Positions 6,895-12,409 of a DNA stretch of 12,409 nucleotides are shown here, one piece after another. This stretch comes from Coemansia sp. RSA 922 (lineage: Eukaryota > Kickxellomycota > Kickxellomycetes > Kickxellales > Kickxellaceae): contig JANBQS010000760.1 of NCBI GenBank assembly GCA_027577415.1, positions 1-12,409 of the forward strand, in the 5' to 3' direction. The notes beneath the pieces were generated by a model. That model searched no databases. It was given only the letters and a program-made list of their open reading frames with translations, and was not told where the DNA came from. Numbering within the stretch: the stretch's first letter is position 1; each line of letters opens with the position of its first letter. The translations under genes and the position numbers were made by a program.

Positions 6895-7380
6895 TTATAT
6901 AGCCTTTTTCTTGGCCCTTTTCCATGGACGGAAATATGCCCTTCCTGCTACCCTTCACATCACCAAGTCGAGCCTCTTTGTAGGCATGTGATCCCCTATT
7001 GGTGGCAAGTTATTTGGGCGTTGGGAGTCCAGGACATCCAGCAAGCATGTGTCATTATGTAGACCATTGGACTGATCACGTGGGCTGGTGTACTGTCCTA
7101 TGACGTGCATAACAAGTGCTGAAAAATTCCCAGATTGACAGCCCAAGTTTACTTTTTTGGGTGTTGATGGGCCAATCCGTAATATATCTTGCATGCATAA
7201 TCCAGTATTTTGGTAATTGTGACAGTGTTTGGGGATTTTTGGATAGCAAGAAATAGTTGAGACCTTAAAGTCGCCACCACACAGCTTTTGCGAGCAGTCA
7301 TGAGCAAATAAAAGGCCATGGCTATGCTGGCTAAATATTCTTCCCTTCTTTAGTTCATTACATTTCCCCTTACCACACAC
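6895..7380 (-). pseudogene. possible decayed minus-strand ORF of unknown family
   Basis: From 7380 down to TAA at 6895-6897, one frame is interrupted only by a TGA at 6955-6957. After that TGA it continues with a strongly basic tail (RPWKRAKKKAI), which looks like a real protein end. There is no ATG at the upstream end: the frame opens with GTG, and the first in-frame ATG is at 7194, so an upstream exon or loss of the start must be assumed. The residues before the TGA (GDHMPTKRLDLV) are protein-like, but I recognise no family. It runs divergently from the Fanzor gene and overlaps its presumed promoter. This is a weak call that could be chance. Confidence 0.22.
7305..7315 (+). promoter_or_regulatory. 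TATA-like element of the Fanzor gene
   Basis: CAAATAAAAGG lies about 130 bp before the ATG at 7440. A C/T-rich stretch follows (about 7338-7376). The spacing resembles the TATA box of the 144-codon gene (127 bp) and the RING-H2 gene (about 126 bp). Confidence 0.35.
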
Positions 7381-7439
7381 ATACTCTATTGGACATTATC
7401 TTTTGTTTTTATTCTTTATTGCCCGAGTTACCTTTACGG

Positions 7440-10107
7440 ATGTCGACTGCAGCTGACGGCATGTGCGAGCCTGTCGTTGAGCCTGTCGATGTGCCCTTTG
7501 TTGAGCCTGTCGTTGAGCGTGTGGACATGTCGAGCAGCATCAAAGTGCCGCTGACTGCTATTAACTGGAGGCCCGAGTATTTGGATCGACTTGAGCAGCT
7601 CGTTTTACAGGTGCACTATATAAAGACGCATACCTATCAGCTGTTAAGGTGGATTTTTGTATTCGAACCAACACGTAACAGACACTTTGACCATGGCCGG
7701 TTCTTGGAGGCAATGTTCTTCTACTATGCGTTCATGGGCTTGGTCAACTACACTTACCCCGTGGCACCTGCTAGCACTGCTGAATTTGCTGTGGCTGAGG
7801 GCAGCAATGACGACGACTATGAGGAGATCCCTGTCACGTATCTAGCTGTGAGCACTGGCGCTGGCAAGCCCTCGACGACTGACTTTAATAATCTCATTGC
7901 TAACCACATCCACGCCTACTGCGCCTCTGCCAAGTTCGAGTCTGGCGACTCTGAAAAGCCTGGCGAGCCGAGCAAGTATGCGAATTTTTCGACGATTGCG
8001 AGCTATGCCAAGAATGAGATAGCGACAGCGTACAAGGTCAATATTAAGCAGCGCTTTGGGCAGCGGCTGCGATATGCGATAAACGTGGCCCTGGACACAA
8101 AGCAGCGTGCCAAGGAAATGCGAGCTAATATGGATGGTGAGGATGACAAGTATATTCGTGACTGCATTGAACGTGAGATTCTAGCCCCGGCCCGCGATGT
8201 CAAAGATGCTATCAACTTGCGTGACCCGATCTGTTATGAGCTCGACGACGATGGGCAGCCTAAGGTTGACAGGCGTGGACAGCCCATCGTTGATGTTACC
8301 AAGCAGCGCATTATCGACGGACTATCGACAGTACTTAAGGCGTACGACGACAGTTACACATTCAAGAAGGATAATATCTACTATGATATTAAGGCGTCAC
8401 CGGAAAAGCACTTGCGCGCGTTTAGTGAGCTATGTCGGCTACTCGAGTCCCGTAACGGCGGCATACGCAAGAAGAAGGGGCGCAACAAGAAGGCCAATTC
8501 TATCCAGTGCGCAACGGAAAGCACGTCATTTATCCCTTGTCATATGCTTCTCGATTCGATTATCATCCGCCAGCATATTATCAACCCGAAGGTCGCAAAG
8601 GGCGCAAAGGCCGCCAAGGGTGCTAAGGGTATTACAGGACGTTCGACGATGAGGGAGATTTGGAGCCGTGTGTGTAGTCGCAAGTCGAAGCCCTTTCACT
8701 CACGCCGCGACCTTCAGTTCAGCGGTTCAGCCGATACGGATGGTGTCTCCATCTCGCTGAAGTTCAACACTACTGCGATCAAGGAGAAGAAGCTCAAGTC
8801 GGCTGCTAAGGGTGCTGCGACTAAGAAAGCAGCTAAAGCGGCAGCTAAAGCGGTAGCTTGAGCGTGTGGTAGTGTTGTGGCTACTGGTCGTGGATCTACT
8901 CGCGCAGCGGTGGTGGCTGTAGACGTTGATAGTCCCGACAGTGATAAGGATGGTGGACATGTCGATGGTGTTGCTGCTGCCAACGACGGTGCAGTGGGCA
9001 ACTTTGTGGCTTGCAGCGGTTCAGTCCCTACCGACGTTGAGACTGAATTTACAGCTATTGCAGCTGACGTTGCGGCTGACATTGGTACTGGTGGTGCGGC
9101 GGCTACTCGTGTGATCCGTGCGGCTCGTGGTGCTAAAAAGAAGCAGCCAAAGAAAGAATCGAATGCCGACTGCCTGTACGTTCATCAGCTTCCGCGCAAG
9201 TACTTGGCGGATAATAGGAGCCGAATGGTATATGACGACATGGGTCGTGGTGACATACACAGTTTTATGCATCATCTCAGCACTCGTAGGCGTCGTAGGG
9301 TCATGCGCTATTCACATAAGCAGTGGGGAAAGGAGACGTGCATGTGGCATTTTCGCAAGATCCGTGAGAAGGTCAAAAAGTCATTCCCAATTGATGCCAT
9401 CAGTAAGGCCGAGTCTTGTGTGGCCTTTGTTGAGCGGGTTTTATAGCAAGATGCTGACGAAGCATCCGGAGTCCAAGCACAAGATCCACAAAGATGAGAG
9501 GCATGTGATGCATAGCTATCCGCTCCATCGTATGCTGCAGCTGTCAGCGTATATCAACCAGCAGCAAGCCGACTATTGCCTGGCGCACAATATGAGGGCT
9601 GTGTTTGGCAAGGATGCGATTATCATGGTGGGCAATTGGTCGGCGTCCATGACCAAATACCATGAGCCTATATGAGGCAAGAGCTGGCAAGATCAATTCA
9701 AACGATTCGGGTTTTTGGTCTACCTGATTAATGAGTTTCGGACGTCGTGTGTCTGCCCTGAGTGCGATAAATCTCTGGAGACTTTCAAGACCGTCAGGAA
9801 CCCGCGTCCCTTTCAGCGTAAGAATCATCCAACTGTAACTTGCAACGGACTACTAAGGTGCACAAACCAAGAATGTCTGTGGACTGTTGACAAATACAAG
9901 GGATCATCTGAGCGGCGGTTGTTTAATCGGAATGAGGCGGCTGTTATGAACTTCCGGCGGATCGTCGATAGTCTTTGCGAGACTGGCGATATTCCCCAGG
10001 CGTTGAAGCGTTCTACTCCCAGACCTACATCTACAGTGGCTGGCAAGAGAGCAGCGACTACTGGTAGAAAGGCACCGTCTAAGCGTTCGCGTAATGGCAC
10101 CTCCTAG
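7440..10107 (+). pseudogene. inactivated Fanzor (eukaryotic TnpB-family RNA-guided nuclease), about 889 codons
   Basis: Fanzors are OMEGA nucleases that use a transposon-encoded guide RNA and a RuvC domain to cut DNA. Codons are counted from ATG 7440. The N-terminal helical region (RPEYLDRLEQLVL) is followed by SFIPCHMLLD (near 8529) and SADTDGVSISL (codon 433 area), both Fanzor-typical. RuvC-I is DDMGRGDIHSFMH (Asp at 9237), followed by RYSHKQWGKET. The RuvC-II position reads MVGNWS (9625-9642). A glutamate in LINEFRTS (9733) fits the relocated catalytic Glu of Fanzor1 proteins. A zinc ribbon (CPEC at 9754-9765 and CTNQEC near 9860) precedes RuvC-III, NRNEAAVMNF. Defects are a TGA at 8859-8861, a +1 frameshift near 9440, a TGA at 9673-9675 where the family has Arg (EPI-R-G), and Asn at 9931 where the catalytic Asp belongs. 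The gene ends TAG 10105-10107, one base before the right TIR. Confidence 0.85.
7467..7538 (+). repeat. two 36-bp direct repeats at the Fanzor N-terminus
   Basis: GAGCCTGTCGTTGAGC occurs at 7467-7482 and again at 7503-7518, in a 36-bp period. The encoded peptides are EPVVEPVDVPFV and EPVVERVDMSSS, a Pro/Val/Glu tract likely to be disordered. It is probably a replication-slippage duplication. Confidence 0.65.
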
Positions 10108-10289
10108 GCCCCTCAACTATAATATTTCCGGCACGTTATCGCAGAGCTTGGAATAGCTCGTGTGCTTTAATAGGTTTAACAAGACGAGTGTGTTGGAACA
10201 CCAACACTGGGTTCGGCGAGGTATGCCACGATGGCATATGTCTTTGGCCCATGGGGAAAGCATTTCTTAGCGATTCTTAATTCTCTGGT
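10108..10289 (+). ncRNA. candidate Fanzor guide-RNA (fRNA/omega-RNA) scaffold region
   Basis: TnpB and Fanzor systems encode the guide-RNA scaffold at the 3' end of the nuclease gene, running to the transposon's right end, with the guide taken from DNA just outside. Here the matching interval can fold three short hairpins in the sense direction: GAGCT/AGCTC (loop of 6, 10144-10159), GTGTTGG/CCAACAC (loop AACA, 10190-10207) and TATGCCA/TGGCATA (loop CGA, 10222-10238). Compared with the inverted left arm, the differences inside these hairpins fall in loops, except one that turns a C-G pair into U-G. By analogy the guide would begin at about 10290. The position is inferred from family biology and the structure is seen; transcription is unproven. 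The palindromes could equally be transposase-binding sites. Confidence 0.35.
10109..10289 (-). repeat. right terminal inverted repeat of the Fanzor element
   Basis: Inverted partner of 2147-2327. It starts 1 bp after the Fanzor TAG stop and ends 58 bp before the stop codon of the convergent GPI-protein gene. Three hairpins are visible at 10144-10159, 10190-10207 and 10222-10238. Confidence 0.85.
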
Positions 10290-10294
10290 ATGTT

Positions 10295-10300
10295 TTTATT
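10295..10300 (-). terminator. AATAAA poly(A) signal of the GPI-protein gene
   Basis: An AATAAA on the minus strand lies about 48 bp after the TAA of the secreted-protein gene and only 5 bp outside the right TIR. Cleavage would therefore be expected at or inside the transposon edge. Confidence 0.45.
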
Positions 10301-10347
10301 AATTCAGTTTACTTTTCTTAACTCGAGGGTGCAGATATCGCAGCTGT

Positions 10348-10953
10348 TTACAAGAGCATGGCCGCGACAAGCAGTACGAGATACCCCAAAATATTGCCAA
10401 GAGTCGCCATTTTGAGCGGGATGGTCGCCGCTGCCGTTGAGCTACTCGAATCCGACACACCAGCAACAGTGCTACTCGAGTCTGATATGCTCGTGGCAGC
10501 ACTCCTCGATGTGCTTCCAATCGTATCGACCCCCGACTGCATTGTAGATGGTATCCGCGCAGTGTCAGTCTGTGACGGCGAGGTAAGAGTGAGCATGGAC
10601 ACTTCTCTAACACCAAAGGTATATTGTGCATGGTCACCGGCATTTCTATCCCAGACCGTAGTTTCAGCATGCGCATCAGCCAAGACACCAGCAGCTGTTC
10701 TCGCTAATTCTGCATTAAATAAAAGAGGGAGACTAGTGGACCCGTATATAGCGGCTAGCTGAGTCCAAGCGTCGGGATAGTCATCTTTGGCACTACCCAA
10801 AACCTGGTTTCCCGCTACCGCCCAGTCCGGCCACATAGCCTGAATATCGCTGTAAATGGAATCAGCGTCAGTATTATCAACTGTAAATGCAAACTGTGCA
10901 CTGACCAGCACGAGACCAAAATCAATGACGCCTAAAAGATTTGAAAATTTCAT
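10348..10953 (-). CDS. secreted, Ser/Thr-rich, probably GPI-anchored cell-surface protein (201 aa)
   Basis: The ATG at 10951-10953 is chosen because it opens a signal peptide; the in-frame upstream extension (to 11064) crosses a poly-T leader and has no such logic. Residues 1 to about 20 (MKFSNLLGVI..., then VLVSAQ) are the signal peptide. Residues about 25-115 form a globular part with Trp pairs (MWPDWAVAGNQVLGSAK and YPDAWTQLAAIYGSTSLP). Residues about 123-177 are Ser/Thr-rich and likely O-glycosylated. Residues about 187-201 (ILGYLVLLVAAMLL) are a hydrophobic C-terminal GPI-attachment signal. The helical segment before the Ser/Thr stalk resembles a common small-secretome family of Kickxellomycete-type fungi, from memory only. 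The gene stops with TAA. A TATAATG at 11072-11066 on the minus strand is a weak promoter candidate. The Fanzor element sits 58 bp beyond its stop codon. Confidence 0.72.
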   Translation of the reverse strand: MKFSNLLGVIDFGLVLVSAQFAFTVDNTDADSIYSDIQAMWPDWAVAGNQVLGSAKDDYPDAWTQLAAIYGSTSLPLLFNAELARTAAGVLADAHAETTVWDRNAGDHAQYTFGVREVSMLTLTSPSQTDTARIPSTMQSGVDTIGSTSRSAATSISDSSSTVAGVSDSSSSTAAATIPLKMATLGNILGYLVLLVAAMLL

Positions 10954-11129
10954 TATTTGTACAAGAGGAGTAAAAAAAAAAAAGCTAAAAAACAGTTCTA
11001 AACGAGCAGTGTGTTCTAATGGTTTCTTTTTGCGGCATAACAGATAATGGTCATGTGTGCTCAAGCATTATACGCAGATGTGCACATGTGGTTCGAGAAG
11101 TGACGTATGTACAATGTGTGTGCTTCCGC

Positions 11130-11741
11130 TTAGTTCAGCTTGGCAACGCTAGGACGCTGGGGCAGGCCAAGCAAGCCTCTAGTATCAGAGTTGCAGAGCG
11201 GACATCTGCACGAGCGCTTCAAAAGCCATTTGTCGATACAATTAGGATGGAATACATGGCCACAAGCCAGCTTACGGACCGTCGTATCAGCGACAAAAAC
11301 ATCCAAACAGACAACACAAGCCGAAGGCTCTTCCTCCTCATCCACGGAATCCGCTAGCTTTAAGGACTTTTCCCGGTGCTCCGAGTACTTCATGATGGGA
11401 AGCAATTGAAGCTCGGAGTCAGAAAGTACATCTTGCGGTGGTATACGAGTACTAGGTCGATACTCGACGGCGGGATGTGAATGAGCTGTGGCGAAATGGC
11501 TTTCAAGGTCGGAGAGTGTTCCTTGAGGTCGGCGCATCCTTGCCCGTCGGCGAGCAATGAATATGGCTAATGCAATGGCAAATAATATCCAGCCAGCAAA
11601 CACCGTAGTCAGGATAGCAGTCTGCGAGACATTGGTTGTTTGTGTCAGCCAGTTGCTCTCTGCACTACTTGTAGGATGTACAGAATGCGTAAGCGTCGCT
11701 GAAGACGATGGGGTGTTTTGTGTAGATGGTAATGAGCTCAT
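11130..11741 (-). CDS. membrane-anchored RING-H2 E3 ubiquitin ligase (203 aa)
   Basis: Such proteins sit in an internal or plasma membrane and pass ubiquitin from an E2 to local substrates. Residues 1-40 are Ser/Thr-rich, presumably lumenal or outside. A membrane span covers residues about 42-62 (ILTTVFAGWILFAIALAIF). A positive stop-transfer cluster (RRRARMRR) follows, then a cytosolic linker with an acidic patch (DEEEE). The RING-H2 domain covers residues 142-183, with metal ligands C142, C145, C160, H162, H165, C168, C180 and C183, and the E2-contact Trp at 172 (CIDKW). The layout (membrane span, basic cluster, C-terminal RING-H2) matches the ATL-like class of small membrane RING-H2 ligases. 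No classic signal peptide is seen, so the span may act as a signal anchor. The gene ends TAA, 177 bp upstream of the next start on the same strand. Substrate unknown. Confidence 0.85.
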   Translation of the reverse strand: MSSLPSTQNTPSSSATLTHSVHPTSSAESNWLTQTTNVSQTAILTTVFAGWILFAIALAIFIARRRARMRRPQGTLSDLESHFATAHSHPAVEYRPSTRIPPQDVLSDSELQLLPIMKYSEHREKSLKLADSVDEEEEPSACVVCLDVFVADTTVRKLACGHVFHPNCIDKWLLKRSCRCPLCNSDTRGLLGLPQRPSVAKLN

Positions 11742-11866
11742 TATTATCGATAAAGTGTAGATAAAGCAAGTGCAGTCAATGCAATGGATGTGCGTGCGTT
11801 AGATATAGTAACAAAAAAGCGTAGATTATTAGACAAGTGTAAACATCAGGGCATACCAAGCGTTGT

Positions 11867-11876
11867 CTATTTATGC
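11867..11876 (-). promoter_or_regulatory. TATA box of the RING-H2 gene
   Basis: GCATAAATAG on the minus strand lies about 126 bp before the ATG at 11741. This is the same distance as seen for the TATA boxes of the other genes in the window. Confidence 0.45.
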
Positions 11877-12239
11877 AGATATCGCGAGCACCCACGATGT
11901 TGGAGGCCCAGGCGGGTGGCAACAACAGCAGCGGAGTTGTAAAAACTGCAAAGGCAATCAGCCAAGAAAGGGCATGTCAGTCACAGGGAATTTAAAAAAG
12001 GATATCTTATCCGGAGCGGCAAGGGGGGAACGGCATGTTCCCCGCATGTTAGCCATCCCCACTTGCGCAGGCAAGACGAAACATAAAAAGTCAGTTGGTT
12101 TACATGTCAGAACATTCCCGAATGGGTAAAAAAGGTGACGACAAAATGTTTGCCGAATCTAGCCGGCCCAAAGTCAAGCAATATATACAGGTGGGCAGTA
12201 GAGGCGCAGTTACAATAAAAGCGGGGACAGTCATCCTTG
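11877..12239. other. intergenic region upstream of the RING-H2 promoter
   Basis: It separates the RING-H2 promoter from the stop codon of the next minus-strand gene. The 88-codon open frame across 11863-12129 has no domain and overlaps the TATA box, so it is not called. No RNA gene or repeat is seen. Confidence 0.4.
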
Positions 12240-12409
12240 TCATGTAATTGCCGCAGTCAATGCAGAAGGGGTGTGTGCATTCACGTCATCCGATCGGCCT
12301 CCCTCCCACGTGTCCTCATATTCGGTAAGGAATTTTATTTTTATATTTTTTTGCAACTCCGTGACTTCAGGCAAAGGGCTAGCCGAGCCAGGACATTGAA
12401 CCGAGGGCC
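12240..12409 (-). CDS. 3' end of an unrecognised gene, truncated by window edge
   Basis: On the minus strand, one frame is open from the window edge (12409) to a TGA at 12240-12242, about 56 codons. The peptide is protein-like: PLPEVTELQKNIKIKFLTEY, followed by EDTWEGGRSDDVNAHTPSAL and TAAIT at the end. The charged helix followed by a Gly/Asp-rich tail suggests a real carboxyl terminus. I do not recognise the family, and no start is available. It lies on the same strand as the two genes to its left. Confidence 0.4.
   Translation of the reverse strand, partial: PSVQCPGSASPLPEVTELQKNIKIKFLTEYEDTWEGGRSDDVNAHTPSALTAAIT

Larger units (their letters stand above)
2147..10289. mobile_element. 8.1-kb Fanzor-bearing DNA transposon with 181-bp terminal inverted repeats
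   Basis: The 181 bases at 2147-2327 reappear inverted at 10109-10289 with no gaps needed and about 24 mismatches by hand count (about 87% identity). Between them lie a decayed CstF-64 copy, an orphan ORF, a hAT-like transposase remnant, two solo LTRs and a decayed Fanzor gene. The TIR tips read ACCATAGAATT on the left and ACCAGAGAATT on the right (inverted). I could not find a convincing target-site duplication outside them, so the exact ends could shift by a few bases. The superfamily is unclear: the hAT-like fragment could be the element's own transposase or a nested remnant. Fanzor proteins are known as passengers in several eukaryotic DNA-transposon groups, so its presence does not by itself name the superfamily. 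Confidence 0.8.

Noticed and set aside
8714..9082. minus-strand open frames antisense to the Fanzor linker
   Set aside because: Shadows of the repetitive Ala/Gly/Val-coding tract; no domain.
2912..9675. Reassignment of TGA as a sense codon, which would rescue several genes
   Set aside because: At 9673 the family residue is Arg (CGA to TGA), the Fanzor also has a frameshift and a catalytic change, and the rightmost gene appears to end with TGA. Decay explains the data better.
10358..10762. 134-codon plus-strand open frame
   Set aside because: Antisense to the secreted-protein gene, which has a signal peptide and a GPI signal on the other strand.
1..12409. CRISPR array, tRNA or rRNA genes
   Set aside because: No regularly spaced repeats, no cloverleaf-like segments with B-box sequence, and no rRNA-like conserved blocks were seen on either strand.

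Overview
The window looks like nuclear DNA of an early-diverging fungus. The guess is zygomycete-grade, perhaps Kickxellomycotina, and is held loosely. Support: a GTAAGT-type 82-nt intron, TATA boxes about 115-135 bp upstream of start codons, pyrimidine-rich leaders, AATAAA signals, a secreted GPI-anchor-type mucin-like protein, and an RNA-guided nuclease of the Fanzor (eukaryotic TnpB) family, which is known from fungal transposons. There is no bacterial-style operon or ribosome-binding-site structure.

Layout. (1) Positions 1-2146: the 5' part of an unrecognised acidic/Ser-Lys-rich gene on the minus strand (1-389, with one intron), then an intact 388-codon plus-strand ORF (843-2009) with a long coiled coil and a C-terminal region reminiscent of fungal retrotransposon ORFs. 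A 27-bp copy of the neighbouring transposon's tip lies at 701-727.
(2) Positions 2147-10289: an 8.1-kb mobile element bounded by 181-bp terminal inverted repeats (TIRs; about 87% identical by my hand alignment). From left to right it holds a decayed intronless copy of the mRNA 3'-end processing factor CstF-64/Rna15, which starts directly at the TIR edge; an intact 144-codon orphan gene with a strong core promoter; a stretch of decayed DNA; the C-terminal remnant of a hAT-like transposase; two solo LTRs of one retrotransposon family, each with its own perfect 5-bp target duplication; a possible decayed minus-strand ORF; and a nearly full-length but inactivated Fanzor gene (7440-10107) whose stop codon lies 1 bp from the right TIR.
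(3) Positions 10290-12409: host genes on the minus strand. These are a GPI-anchored-type secreted protein, a membrane-anchored RING-H2 E3 ligase, and the 3' end of an unrecognised gene that runs off the edge.

How the parts fit. The most interesting object is the Fanzor-bearing TIR element. Each TIR can fold three short hairpins whose stems are preserved between the two diverged arms. The right arm begins immediately after the Fanzor ORF, where TnpB/Fanzor systems encode their guide RNA. The element has also captured a host RNA-processing gene. The Fanzor and its neighbours are worn by in-frame TGA stops, one frameshift and a RuvC-III Asp-to-Asn change, and later LTR retrotransposon insertions collapsed to solo LTRs. 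The copy is therefore a fossil, but it outlines an element family whose intact relatives could be sought.
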